In this document: piece after piece, positions 8,064-17,359 of the stretch | Position numbering within the stretch: position 1 is the first letter of the stretch | How the letters are laid out: each line of letters begins with the position of its first letter | Source: Candidatus Bathyarchaeota archaeon | Lineage (GTDB): Archaea > Thermoproteota > Bathyarchaeia > Bathyarchaeales > Bathycorpusculaceae | NCBI GenBank assembly: GCA_022865885.1 | Contig: JALHSQ010000095.1 | Span: forward strand, 1 to 64,000 | Length of the DNA stretch: 64,000 bases | Direction: 5' to 3' | Program-made: the position numbers and the translations under genes | Notes under the pieces: generated by a model | Told to the model about the DNA's origin: nothing | The model's database searches: none | Seen by the model: the letters and a program-made list of their open reading frames with translations, nothing else

Positions 8064-8555
8064 GTGGAACCTGAAGTTCACATCGTAGACCGCTACATGC
8101 AACTGGTCAAGAAGTGCTTCACGATGACGAACGTCATGCTGGAAGGCGGCAAAGAAATCGACTTGCTCGCGGTCAACCCGATTTCTGGCGAGAAGTTTCA
8201 CGTTGAGGTCCGTGTGACCATCGACAAAGGCTTCCGAATAAGGCTCAAGGACACGCAAACCAAGGATGGCCGCAAACACAGAAGAGGGCTAGACACGCTG
8301 GATGACATCAAGTTCAAGCCTGTTGCCAAGGCTGCGGAGGGAATCTTCGGCACAGATGATTACAGGAAGGTGCTGGTCATTTGGGATGTTGAAGACGAGA
8401 GCGTGATTGAGCAGGCCAAAAGCCTGTACGAAATTGAGATTTGGAAAATGTCTGACATTCTCGGCGAGTTAGCCAAGGAAGTGAAAACGAGGGGCTACAG
8501 GGACGATGTGTTGAGAACGATACAGCTTATTTCCAAGAGAGTTGGCGATCGTTGA
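8064..8555 (+). CDS. Restriction-endonuclease-fold (PD-(D/E)xK-like) protein
   Basis: A 163-residue soluble protein starting at GTG. The segment GGKEIDLLAVNP followed by KFHVEVRV (residues about 28-50) fits the core of PD-(D/E)xK nuclease-fold proteins: an aspartate on one strand and an E-x-K-like motif on the next, with arginine in place of lysine. The C-terminal part (residues 85-163) alternates strands and helices, with KVLVIWDVED in a typical core-strand position. It may be a nuclease of a mobile element or defence function, or an inactive DNA-binding derivative given the K-to-R change. The neighbouring membrane protein starts 54 bp downstream and may be co-transcribed. Confidence 0.45.
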   Translation: MEPEVHIVDRYMQLVKKCFTMTNVMLEGGKEIDLLAVNPISGEKFHVEVRVTIDKGFRIRLKDTQTKDGRKHRRGLDTLDDIKFKPVAKAAEGIFGTDDYRKVLVIWDVEDESVIEQAKSLYEIEIWKMSDILGELAKEVKTRGYRDDVLRTIQLISKRVGDR

Positions 8556-8609
8556 TTCCAAAATGCTTAACTGTAGTTTGCGAATGATGTTTGAATCAGG
8601 GAAAGTCGT

Positions 8610-9563
8610 TTGAATCTTCATTTGAAAATGAGGGAATTAAGCGAGGAGTATGGCAAGCATATCCGAAAGATCGAGATCGTACTAGTTGTAGTGCCGACTC
8701 TTACATTCGTTGCATTGCTCTTCTTTCCATTAATAAGTGCGTGGAGTATTTGGGCTTGGATGATCGCGCTTTTCATTGGGGCCTTTGTTTACTTAATTTT
8801 CTACATAACTGTGGCTGGAATGGAATCTCAGCCATATGAGGTTCTTTGGCTTGAACGCTTCAGACACTACTTTGTGGGAATTACTCTTTTCATCGTTTTT
8901 TCTGTGTCGGCACTCTTCTATCTACTGCCTTCTATGCCTGAAGCAATTGGTCATCAAGGGGCCGTTATCTCTGTGGTTGCAACTTCGGCCATGTCTGCAT
9001 TAATCCCACTAACGTTTGTTTCGTGCCTTCTTTTGGTAGGCTCGATTAGTCGTCGCAAGAAAGCACGGCTGGCACTCAAGCTGGTTGCCAATGGAATGGA
9101 ATTAATAAGCAGAGAAGAAAAAAAAGATAGAAGGATTGAGCTTTTCAGGAAGTATGTAAGCTGGTTCAAGACTGGACTTGCGGCATACAACAGCTATCTT
9201 TTCAGAGATGCGTCTACACATGTGAAAATGGTTGATGTCGAAGGCTGTTATCAGAGCGTTTGTTGTGCCGCTCTGATTGGAAGCAAAGATCAGGTGAACA
9301 GCATGACTGGGCAGATGAAGATTGCATTGGGATGTATGAGTGGCCCCAGAGGAGGTGATGACTTCAAGCATCTATTAATTGCCTTAAAGAATATAAAAAA
9401 CATGAGAACAAGAAAAAATTATCGCCTTTCTGAGTTGAACGATATGGTCAAGTTCTTGTCCTTCTCGGATAGAGTTAGGGAAGTCCTAGTGTCTCCGTAT
9501 TTCCTCTCAGCAATCGGCTTTGTAACAGTCGGCGTAGAAGTGATACTGCATTTTCTAAGATAG
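8610..9563 (+). CDS. Membrane protein of unknown function
   Basis: A 317-residue protein from TTG at 8610; TTG 8622 or ATG 8628 are alternative starts. About four hydrophobic segments lie in residues 20-155 (for example IEIVLVVVPTLTFVALLFF), followed by a charged soluble region (about 150-295) and a final hydrophobic segment at the C-terminus (AIGFVTVGVEVILHFL). No catalytic or binding motif was recognised. It follows the nuclease-like gene closely on the same strand, so the two may form an accessory pair. I do not recognise the family. Confidence 0.6.
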   Translation: MNLHLKMRELSEEYGKHIRKIEIVLVVVPTLTFVALLFFPLISAWSIWAWMIALFIGAFVYLIFYITVAGMESQPYEVLWLERFRHYFVGITLFIVFSVSALFYLLPSMPEAIGHQGAVISVVATSAMSALIPLTFVSCLLLVGSISRRKKARLALKLVANGMELISREEKKDRRIELFRKYVSWFKTGLAAYNSYLFRDASTHVKMVDVEGCYQSVCCAALIGSKDQVNSMTGQMKIALGCMSGPRGGDDFKHLLIALKNIKNMRTRKNYRLSELNDMVKFLSFSDRVREVLVSPYFLSAIGFVTVGVEVILHFLR

Positions 9564-10276
9564 CAGGCATGAAATCAATTGCAGAAGAGGCAATCAGCAA
9601 GTTCCTGTTGAAGAAAGATTATTCGAGGAATTTCATTGAAACGTCGCCTATGCTTTAGCGCGCGCATCAACGTAACGTTTGCTACGAAATTGAGTTTTAC
9701 CATAACTAACGTTGGAAACGAGACTTCACAAGAGTTCCTCATCTTCGTAAACCCTCAAACAACCAAATGGACTGTCCCAGCGAACCCGTTGAAGTTGGAC
9801 TTTTCCCAGGTGTTAAGAAAGGCGAGGCCCTCGTTGATCCTCGTGAAAAGGTTTTCAGAGCATGAGGGTTTGAAGGAAATTAACCTCATCAGGAGGCTCG
9901 CATGAGCAAAAGAGCTGAAAGATGAAGGTCTAATACAGAACGGGATAGATAGAGCGCATTGTCTTATTTCTAAGCGACTATACAACTAGCTTTCCTTACC
10001 TATCAACTTCATCAGTAACCTTTTTCCATCCACCCCGATTTGTGTTAGACCTTGGTTCGCGTGCCCATCTGACCAACCTGAACATGCGCAATCATCAAGC
10101 AATTGCATACTCACTTCAAGGATCAAGTTCAAGATTTTTCAAGAGCCTCAAGAAGAAGGCTTAAACTCTTTCTTTTTTCTTTATTTTGAATCAAAATAAC
10201 TAATCGGAGAACTGCTTAATCTCAGAACTCAATCTTAATTACCTTGTATCAACGGTTACTCTAGCTTGGTGTCTTA
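9564..10276. other. Long stretch without a convincing gene
   Basis: A 29-codon frame (9569-9658) and an 89-codon plus frame (9636-9905) are open but not convincing; the latter contains ITNVGNETSQEF, reminiscent of CARDB-like surface domains, so this may be decayed coding DNA. The last 120 bp contain a 19-bp palindrome (10181-10199) and AT-rich sequence that should serve as the promoter region of the hut genes. Confidence 0.45.
10181..10199. promoter_or_regulatory. 19-bp near-perfect palindrome upstream of ftcD
   Basis: The sequence ttattttga-a-tcaaaataa is symmetric over nine bases on each side. It lies 78 bp before the GTG start of ftcD. Its size and position fit a dimeric repressor operator for the histidine-degradation genes. 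The short run of T before it also allows a terminator of something upstream, but no gene ends nearby. Confidence 0.4.
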
Positions 10277-11194
10277 GTGCAGATTGTTGAATGCGTACCC
10301 AACTTCAGCACGTCGGATCCGAAGACAGTCGAGCTTATTCTTGAGGAAATCAGGAAGATCGGCGGCGCCTTCTTGCTGGATGTCACGTTTGACAACTATT
10401 ACAATAGGCTGGTTGTTTCCTTCGTAGGCAGCAAGGAATCAGTGCTCGAGGCTGCTTTGAAAGCAGCGTCTAAAGCCATTGAGCTGATTGACATGCAGAA
10501 CCATACGGGTCAACATCCCCGTATAGGTGCAGTTGACGTTATTCCATTCATACCGAACAAGAACGTGACCATGGAAGAATGCGTTGAGTTAGCGAAAAGA
10601 TTCGGGAAGAATTTAGCGGATAAGTGCGGCGTGCCGGTTTACCTTTATGGCGCAGCATCTGAAAGACCTGAGCGTGGAGATTTAGACTGGATTCGCGAAG
10701 GCGATTACGAAAAACTGGCTGAGAACATTGTAAAACCAGAACGCAAACCCGATTTCGGCCCAGCCAAGTTCAACCCAAAAGCTGGCGCAACTATTACAGG
10801 TGCACGCAAGGTCATGGCTGGCTTCAACGTTAATCTTAACACAGCTGACTTGAAGGTTGCCAAGAAAATCGCCAAAGCTTTGCACGCACACAAAGGCGGC
10901 TTTTCAAACGTTAAGGCCATGGCTGCCTTTATCCCGCAGATGAACATCACGCAAATAGGTATGAGTATAAGCGACTTTGAGAAAACCCCGCTTTACCGTG
11001 TCTTCGAAGCACTGAAGGTTGAGTGTGCACGTTACAACGTCTCAATAATCAGCTCAGAATTCTGCGGCATGGCACCCTTGAAGGCTTTAATTGACGTAGC
11101 CGGGTACTACCTCAAAGTCGGCAATTTAAGCGAAGATCGCGTACTAGAGATCGCAGTGCACAATGCCATGGAAAAAGGCGGGGCTTTTGAGTAA
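10277..11194 (+). CDS. ftcD: Glutamate formimidoyltransferase
   Basis: A 305-residue protein matching the formiminotransferase part of FtcD. It transfers the formimino group of N-formimino-L-glutamate to a tetrahydrofolate-type carrier, giving glutamate, the last step of this branch of histidine degradation. The opening VECVPNFS, and GQHPRIGAVDVIPF at residues 78-91 with the conserved histidine, are family hallmarks. The cyclodeaminase domain found in animal FTCD is absent, as in most prokaryotic forms. Start is GTG. The next gene, hutI, overlaps its end by about 30 bp, so the two are surely co-transcribed. Whether the carrier is folate or a methanopterin cannot be told from sequence. Confidence 0.92.
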   Translation: MQIVECVPNFSTSDPKTVELILEEIRKIGGAFLLDVTFDNYYNRLVVSFVGSKESVLEAALKAASKAIELIDMQNHTGQHPRIGAVDVIPFIPNKNVTMEECVELAKRFGKNLADKCGVPVYLYGAASERPERGDLDWIREGDYEKLAENIVKPERKPDFGPAKFNPKAGATITGARKVMAGFNVNLNTADLKVAKKIAKALHAHKGGFSNVKAMAAFIPQMNITQIGMSISDFEKTPLYRVFEALKVECARYNVSIISSEFCGMAPLKALIDVAGYYLKVGNLSEDRVLEIAVHNAMEKGGAFE

Positions 11195-12503
11195 ACGTGG
11201 AAAGCGAAAATCTAGAGAAACTGTAGACTTACTTATTGTGAATGCTAACGAATTGGTAACCCTCGCTAGCAGTAGCCAAAAACCTCGCATAGGCAAACAG
11301 ATGAAAGAGCTTGGGATAATACACGATGGCGCCATCGCCATTCGAGACGGACGAATTGTCGCCGTCGGAAAAACATCAAGCATTACAGGGTCATTCAAGG
11401 CAGGCAACGTAATCAGCGCCAACGGCAAAACCGTTCTACCAGGATTCATTGACCCTCACACACATCTCGTCTTCGCAGGCTCCAGAGAGGACGAATTCCA
11501 GATGCGTATTGAAGGCGCTTCATATCTGGAGATCCTCAATGCCGGCGGCGGCATATTGAGAACAGTAACGGACACACGAAAGACAAGTGTTGAAAGACTT
11601 GTCGATACGTGCATGGAGAAACTTGATATTATGCTCCTGCACGGAACAACCACCGTTGAAGCCAAAAGCGGCTATGGTCTGACGACAAAAGATGAACTAA
11701 AAATCCTGGAAGTCATTCGACGTGTGAATCAGCTGCATACAGTGGATATCGTTGCCACATTTCTAGGAGCACATGCCGTCCCACCTGAATACAAGGGCAA
11801 CACGCAAGGCTACGTCAACTTGATAGTTGACGATATGTTGCCAAAAGTGACTGAGAAGGTGCTTGCCGAGTTCTGCGACGTTTTCTGCGAGAGAGGCGTC
11901 TTCAACTTGGAACAATCCAAACGAATCCTAGTTAACGCAAAGGAATGTGGCCTAAAAGCAAAGATTCATGCTGATGAGATGAGCTTACTGGGAGGAGCAG
12001 AACTTGCAGCAGACGTCGGCGCCGTTTCAGCGGAACACCTGCTTTTTTCTTCGATAGACGGTTTTCAGGCGATGGCTGCAAAAGACACAATCGCAGTCTT
12101 GCTCCCTGCAGCAGCATTCAGCCTAATGATGGGTAGATATCCTGATGCACGGTTGATGATTGATCTTAATGTTCCTGTCGCTCTGGGCACAGACCACAAC
12201 CCGAGCTGCCTAGTAGAGAGCATGCAACTGATCGTTGCGTTCGCTTGTCATTTCATGAGGTTGACTCCAGATGAAGCCATAACCGCCGCCACGATTAATG
12301 CTGCTCATGCTTTAGGCAAGGCACATGATATTGGTAGTCTAGAAGTTGGCAAGAGAGCAGATGTCGTCGTTCTGGATATGCCGAATCATAAATTTCTCGG
12401 GCATCATTTTGGCATGAACCTCGTAGACAAGGTTGTCAAGAATGGAAGAATTGTGGTTGACAAGGAAATCGGTCCCAGCGGAATTGTTCATCTAGAAGGC
12501 TGA
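11163..12503 (+). CDS. hutI: Imidazolonepropionase
   Basis: An amidohydrolase of 446 residues that opens the imidazolone ring to form N-formimino-L-glutamate. Visible features are the metal-binding [16 protein letters not shown] (residues 93-108, HxH), [16 protein letters not shown] and the late GTDHNPSC segment. The ATG used here overlaps ftcD; family members usually begin near the VDLLIVNA strand (residue 21), so TTG at 11187 is an alternative start. It lies between ftcD and hutU, which catalyse the following and preceding steps. Confidence 0.92.
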   Translation: MPWKKAGLLSKRGKRKSRETVDLLIVNANELVTLASSSQKPRIGKQMKELGIIHDGAIAIRDGRIVAVGKTSSITGSFKAGNVISANGKTVLPGFIDPHTHLVFAGSREDEFQMRIEGASYLEILNAGGGILRTVTDTRKTSVERLVDTCMEKLDIMLLHGTTTVEAKSGYGLTTKDELKILEVIRRVNQLHTVDIVATFLGAHAVPPEYKGNTQGYVNLIVDDMLPKVTEKVLAEFCDVFCERGVFNLEQSKRILVNAKECGLKAKIHADEMSLLGGAELAADVGAVSAEHLLFSSIDGFQAMAAKDTIAVLLPAAAFSLMMGRYPDARLMIDLNVPVALGTDHNPSCLVESMQLIVAFACHFMRLTPDEAITAATINAAHALGKAHDIGSLEVGKRADVVVLDMPNHKFLGHHFGMNLVDKVVKNGRIVVDKEIGPSGIVHLEG

Positions 12504-12537
12504 AATTGCCTTCTTAATCTGGGTAAAGACTAATAAC

Positions 12538-14226
12538 GTGCCCCTTCTCAGTTTTTGTTGGTGCACAGATTTGCGAATTGAGAAACCGATACGCTGTTTG
12601 ACAGGGCCTGAACTACATTGCAGAAATTGGCAGATCGAGGGAATTCTACGTATGCTTTTTAGCGTTGTTGACCCCGAAGTAGCCAAGGACTCAGATCACC
12701 TCATAATTTACGGCGGAACAGGAAAGGCTGCACGAGACTGGACTTGCTTTGAAAAAATCGTGGACACATTGATCGCGCTTGAACCTGATGAAACTATGTT
12801 GATTCAAAGTGGCAAGCCCGTGGCCGTTTTCAAAACACACACATGGGCGCCAAGGGCCTTAATTGTTAATGCTATGCTTGTTCCAAAGTGGGCAACTTGG
12901 GATTACTTCCACGAATTGGAACAGAAAGGCTTGATAATGTATGGACAGATGACTGCCGGTTCATGGGCCTACATAGGAACACAAGGGATTCTACAGGGTA
13001 CTTATGAAACCTTGGCCGCTGTTGCCAGAGAGCATTTTGGAGGAAGTCTGCGTGGTAAACTTGTTTTGACTGCCGGTCTCGGTGAGATGGGTGGTGCGCA
13101 ACCTTTGGCTGTTACAATGAATGACGGCGTAGCACTTGTTGTTGAAGTTGACAAGCGGGCTATCGACCGCAGACTCAAACACAAGTACTTGGAAATGTGG
13201 ACTGACGACATGGATGAGGCTTTAAACCTGGTTACAGAAGCCAAGAGAGAAGGTAAGCCTAGGAGTGTTGGGTTGCTGGGCAATGCTGCAGAAACACACC
13301 CCGAGCTCTTGCGGAAAGGCATAATCCCGGATGTTCTAACAGACCAGACAAGTGCACACGATCCATTAAACGGCTACTACCCTGCAGGATTGAGCAAGGA
13401 AGAAGCGGACAGATTGAGAGAGAACAATCCAAAGGAATACTGCAAACGGGCCAACGAAAGCATGCGTTTACAGGTTGAAACAATGGTAAAGATGATGAAG
13501 AAGGGATCTGTAACCTTTGACTACGGAAACAACATTCGTCAACAAGCATACGATGCAGGGTTTAAAGAAGCATTCGCATATCCAGGATTTGTTCAACGTT
13601 ACGTAAGACCAATGTTTTGTGAGGGAAAGGGACCTTTCCGTTGGGCTTCGCTTGTGGGCAGCACTGAAGATATTTACAAACTCGACGATGTCATTCTAGA
13701 CGAATTCTCATATAACACCGAACTGTGCCGTTGGATCAGAAAAGCCAAAGAACAAGTGAGATTTCAAGGTTTACCCGCACGGGTTTGCTGGCTTGGTTTT
13801 GGAGAAAGAGCACGGTTCGGCAAGATAATTAATGATATGGTTGCTGACAAACGGCTAAGCGGGCCAGTCTGGATTGGCAGAGATCACTTGGACGGCGGAA
13901 GCGTGGCTTCACCGAACCGCGAAACAGAGGGCATGAAAGACGGAAGCGATGCGGTAGCAGATTGGCCAATTCTTAACGCTTTGGTTAATGCCGTCGGTGG
14001 CGCCACGTGGGTGAGTGTGCATCATGGTGGCGGTGTAGGGATAGGGTATAGCATACATGCTGGTATGTGTCTTGTGGCGGATGGAACGAAAGAAGCTGAA
14101 CAACGATTGCTAACTGTTCTAACAACAGATCCTGGAACAGCTGTAGTAAGACATGCGGACGCAGGATACGAGGACGCACAGAAGATGGCGAAGGAGAAAC
14201 ACATCAAAATGCCCATGTTACAGTAG
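12538..14226 (+). CDS. hutU: Urocanate hydratase
   Basis: A 562-residue NAD-dependent enzyme that adds water to urocanate to give imidazolonepropionate. The family pattern is complete: TGPELHC near residue 22, [11 protein letters not shown] at 57-66, [28 protein letters not shown] and the closing [17 protein letters not shown]. The GTG at 12538 gives about ten residues more than usual before the conserved region; TTG 12571 is a possible alternative. It is third in the order ftcD-hutI-hutU. Histidine ammonia-lyase (hutH), which makes urocanate, is not in the window. Confidence 0.93.
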   Translation: MPLLSFCWCTDLRIEKPIRCLTGPELHCRNWQIEGILRMLFSVVDPEVAKDSDHLIIYGGTGKAARDWTCFEKIVDTLIALEPDETMLIQSGKPVAVFKTHTWAPRALIVNAMLVPKWATWDYFHELEQKGLIMYGQMTAGSWAYIGTQGILQGTYETLAAVAREHFGGSLRGKLVLTAGLGEMGGAQPLAVTMNDGVALVVEVDKRAIDRRLKHKYLEMWTDDMDEALNLVTEAKREGKPRSVGLLGNAAETHPELLRKGIIPDVLTDQTSAHDPLNGYYPAGLSKEEADRLRENNPKEYCKRANESMRLQVETMVKMMKKGSVTFDYGNNIRQQAYDAGFKEAFAYPGFVQRYVRPMFCEGKGPFRWASLVGSTEDIYKLDDVILDEFSYNTELCRWIRKAKEQVRFQGLPARVCWLGFGERARFGKIINDMVADKRLSGPVWIGRDHLDGGSVASPNRETEGMKDGSDAVADWPILNALVNAVGGATWVSVHHGGGVGIGYSIHAGMCLVADGTKEAEQRLLTVLTTDPGTAVVRHADAGYEDAQKMAKEKHIKMPMLQ

Positions 14227-14330
14227 TGTTTCCCACGTATTACCTTACATTCAGCTTCGCTCCACAACAGTGGCATTTCGCTAATGCCTAGACATTTGAT
14301 TCTCAAAATGCAAGGTAACTGTCTGGGTCT

Positions 14331-15389
14331 TCAACTTGCTTTGATTATCTTGTATGCTGCGGCCTTACGCAGTCTGTTCATTACTGCTAGACCGATACCG
14401 CTGTCCGAAACGCCTTCAGCAATGATTACGTCAACATCTTCATTGTCAAACTCTCTAAGAAGCCTGAACAAATTATTCGCAATAACCGCCAAATCATTTC
14501 TGCTTCCTAGTGACTTTACAATACCACTACCATCATGAGTCTTTGTCTCATCAGTGGTGAGAACACCCACCTTCTTGCCTTTAGACTTGTAGAAACTGAT
14601 CAACTCATCTATCTTGCACATAACGGCATCAGCTTTACCTTCAACAAGAAACATGTCTGCATTAGGGGCATAATGCCTGTGCTTGACACCAGGTGAACTT
14701 GTTTGTGTGATAGGTAGCATCTTGTCCGCAACAGCAGCAGGATTAAGTATGACTCTACCTAGGCTTTCAGCCAAAGCCTCATAGAGCGTCCCGCCTGGTC
14801 GCAGAATTTGTGGGGGGTCAACGGTCAGATCTAGAACTGTAGACTCTATTCCGATACGTGTCGGTCCAGCATCCAAGATTGCGTCAATTCGTCCGTCCAA
14901 ATCATCCAGAACGTGCCTGGCTGAGGTTGGGCTTGGCTTTCCAGCTAGGTTCGCACTTGGTGCAGCAATTGGGCAGCCACTTTCTTTGATCAGAGCTAAC
15001 GCAACCTTATGGCTGGGCATTCTGAGGGCGATTGTATCCAAGCAAGCTACAGTTACCTCTGGTACAATGGTTGAGTGCTTCAAAATCAACGTCAGCGGTC
15101 CAGGCCAGAATCTCTTCATAAGGCCTTTAGCTTTCGATGGAACTTCTTTGACTAATCGCCGAACATCGCTCACTTTGCATACGTGCACTATTGGTGGATT
15201 ATCAAGTGGGCGCTTCTTTGCCTCGAAGACGGACAGGACAGCGTCAGGATTTAATGCATCCGCTCCTAACCCATAGACTGTTTCTGTGGGGAACGCCACT
15301 AAGCCTCCTTTCTTGATAAGTTCAGCAGCGAATCTGATTTTTCTCATATCCAGTTCTTGAGCGTTGACCGATAACACTAAGGTCTTCAT
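14331..15389 (-). CDS. sua5: Threonylcarbamoyl-AMP synthase (Sua5 type)
   Basis: A 352-residue two-domain protein. The N-terminal TsaC/YrdC domain (about 1-205) has GLVAFPTETVYGLGADA, the FEAKKRP segment that binds substrate, and APSANLAGKPSPTS. The C-terminal Sua5 domain (about 225-352) distinguishes it from the short TsaC form. It makes L-threonylcarbamoyl-AMP from threonine, bicarbonate and ATP for the t6A modification at position 37 of tRNAs reading ANN codons, working with the Kae1/KEOPS complex. It converges with hutU, about 105 bp apart. Confidence 0.93.
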   Translation of the reverse strand: MKTLVLSVNAQELDMRKIRFAAELIKKGGLVAFPTETVYGLGADALNPDAVLSVFEAKKRPLDNPPIVHVCKVSDVRRLVKEVPSKAKGLMKRFWPGPLTLILKHSTIVPEVTVACLDTIALRMPSHKVALALIKESGCPIAAPSANLAGKPSPTSARHVLDDLDGRIDAILDAGPTRIGIESTVLDLTVDPPQILRPGGTLYEALAESLGRVILNPAAVADKMLPITQTSSPGVKHRHYAPNADMFLVEGKADAVMCKIDELISFYKSKGKKVGVLTTDETKTHDGSGIVKSLGSRNDLAVIANNLFRLLREFDNEDVDVIIAEGVSDSGIGLAVMNRLRKAAAYKIIKAS

Positions 15390-15566
15390 CAGTTAACCGC
15401 AGTGATTAGAGTCGAGATTAGACATTTAAGCTTCATCAGGAAATAAGCGCAGAACTACCCAATCATATGCTGTTGCAGTACTGCTATCGTTTTCTTATGA
15501 CTATCTGTATCTTTTGTGGTTTTCCGTAGTCATGTTTTGCAGGCAACGGTTCGCGAAACTCTGCTT

Positions 15567-16913
15567 TCAGACATTCGTCAACTTGCGAACCATTGTTTCA
15601 ACTCTCTTGTTGACAGGAATCTTTGCGCGTTCAAACTTCCCTTTGGGTTTGGTGAAGGGTCTAGTAGCGTCAATTCCCATTTTGCTGGTTAATCCCGTTT
15701 CCTGATTGGCCGAAGAATCCAAGGTAGACCCCCGCACGCCTTCAAGGACAATCAAATCCTCACCTGCTTGAAATCGCGTGGCAAGCGCCCATTCTACATC
15801 AGAAGCATCAAATACGTCTATATCTGAATCCACGACGACAACATGCTTTACACTTGGATGCGCTGCAAAAGCCGCCAGCAAAGCATTCTTGCCGTCACCA
15901 TCAACTTGCTTCTCAATAGAAACCACCGCATGAAGCCAACCACAGCCTCCAATTGAGAGATTGACCATATGAACTTTTGGCACGACTTTAGAGACACTTT
16001 CCCAAATCAGAGCTTCATGAGGCAAGCCCATCAGCAGTTTATGCTCAGCCCCAGACGGCAGGAGCCCTTCATAAACATAATCACTGCGATGCGTAACATG
16101 CACAATCTCTACTACCGGTTGCTTCCTTTGAACGTCATGTGTTCCAGTAATATCCACAAATGGACCTTCTAACACTTCCTTTGCCGCAGAAATCCTGCCT
16201 TCAAGGACCAGCTCTGCTTCAGCTGGAGCATAAGCGTCCACATTTTCGCATTCAGTCAATCTCAGGTTGTTGTCTAATAGCACATTAGCTACGTCAAATT
16301 CGCTCACACCAAAAGGAACTCGTGAAGAAGCTGCCAGAAGAAGCGCAGGATGAACACCAATCGAGATCGCAACATCCAATCCTTTTCCTGTTTCCTTGGC
16401 CATATTCCAGAGCTTGAAAAGATGCCGTGGAACCAGACGGATAGCCAAATGCTTTTCATCTAGAACTTGGAGGCGATGTATTGACACATTCTCGATTTTT
16501 CCATCGCTGCTTTTTGCATGCACGATTCCAGAAGTGACATATGGTCCAGCGTCCCCTTCAAAATGCATCAAGATAGGGATCGTATTCAGATTCACTTCTT
16601 TTTCATGGTTTTCTTTGCACGCGCCATCGGAAATCACTGCTGGTTTTCGTGGTGATTGCCATGCCTCAGTCAATCTGCTGTAGAGTCTCGCTTGATCTGC
16701 ACCAAGCGCTGTGCAGATTCTCTGTCGAGTTCCACAAACATTCGTGATCACGCTGCTATTGTGTTCTTTCACGTTTTCAAATAGGAGGATCGGCCCGTCT
16801 TTGTCAAAAGCTTTCATGAAATAGGGAATCTCAAATTTCGTCGATACTTGGTCTCTCACATGCGAAATCTGGTTCTCTTTTCCCATTTGCTCAATGAATG
16901 CTCTAAGACTCAT
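15567..16913 (-). CDS. UbiD-family decarboxylase, possibly anhydromevalonate phosphate decarboxylase
   Basis: A 448-residue member of the prenylated-FMN-dependent UbiD family. Residues N142 and R147 in NVSIHRLQ, and E249 and D254 in EGPFVDITGT, have the spacing of the cofactor and acid/base residues of Fdc1/UbiD; the last is aspartate where glutamate is usual. In archaea such UbiD homologues convert trans-anhydromevalonate 5-phosphate to isopentenyl phosphate. That fits this window, which has mevalonate kinase and isopentenyl phosphate kinase but no phosphomevalonate kinase or diphosphomevalonate decarboxylase. The substrate is inference. Its ATG overlaps the stop codon of the upstream gene by four bases. 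Confidence 0.8.
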   Translation of the reverse strand: MSLRAFIEQMGKENQISHVRDQVSTKFEIPYFMKAFDKDGPILLFENVKEHNSSVITNVCGTRQRICTALGADQARLYSRLTEAWQSPRKPAVISDGACKENHEKEVNLNTIPILMHFEGDAGPYVTSGIVHAKSSDGKIENVSIHRLQVLDEKHLAIRLVPRHLFKLWNMAKETGKGLDVAISIGVHPALLLAASSRVPFGVSEFDVANVLLDNNLRLTECENVDAYAPAEAELVLEGRISAAKEVLEGPFVDITGTHDVQRKQPVVEIVHVTHRSDYVYEGLLPSGAEHKLLMGLPHEALIWESVSKVVPKVHMVNLSIGGCGWLHAVVSIEKQVDGDGKNALLAAFAAHPSVKHVVVVDSDIDVFDASDVEWALATRFQAGEDLIVLEGVRGSTLDSSANQETGLTSKMGIDATRPFTKPKGKFERAKIPVNKRVETMVRKLTNV

Positions 16914-17287
16914 ACTTGTACCTCTTCTTTCTCTGTATTCAATTCCATACGGATTATCCTCTCAACCAGCTTCTTGAAGATTGGCTGCGCTTCTTCTTCG
17001 TTGGTCGACACTAAGTAGATCGAAACCAATGCTAATTTCTCTTTTCTCACGGTCACGTACTCAGCGAACATGCGTGCCAGAGTCGCATTCCTATCACCCA
17101 AGAGAACCGATGACGTTGGTGACCCAAGCATATCCTTTGGTTTTGGGACAGCGATAGCCAATGTTCCAAGCTTGTCCTCTTTTTCGCTTAGCAAGATGAA
17201 GCAAGAGTTTACTGTTTCCAGGCATACCGCAAGAAAGTGTTTGTTTTGTTCAATTATCTCATCTTTGGAAATCCTTGCGCGTTCCAT
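16910..17287 (-). CDS. PAC4-like putative proteasome assembly chaperone
   Basis: A 125-residue protein from ATG at 17287. A longer frame begins at 17377 but would run into the divergent nth gene, so the shorter start is preferred; AT-rich sequence lies just upstream of it. The core pattern GTLAIAVP, then SPTSSVLLGDRNATLARMFA, then LALVSIYL follows the layout of eukaryotic proteasome assembly chaperone 4 (PSMG4), where LAVAM, STSLLGDTSD and VFVSYNL occupy the same places. I infer a small beta-rich chaperone of the PAC3/PAC4 fold. It is co-transcribed with the UbiD gene. No proteasome subunit gene is in the window. Confidence 0.55.
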   Translation of the reverse strand: MERARISKDEIIEQNKHFLAVCLETVNSCFILLSEKEDKLGTLAIAVPKPKDMLGSPTSSVLLGDRNATLARMFAEYVTVRKEKLALVSIYLVSTNEEEAQPIFKKLVERIIRMELNTEKEEVQV

Positions 17288-17359
17288 TCTCAAGACTCCA
17301 TTGCTTATTAATAGCTTCACATATTCACTATTTATCGCTTTTAAGGACGAGCCAACGAG

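Noticed and set aside
9636-9905. 89-codon plus-strand frame as a gene
   Set aside because: Only a weak ITNVGNET-like resemblance, no sensible start, and no continuation; more like decayed coding DNA.
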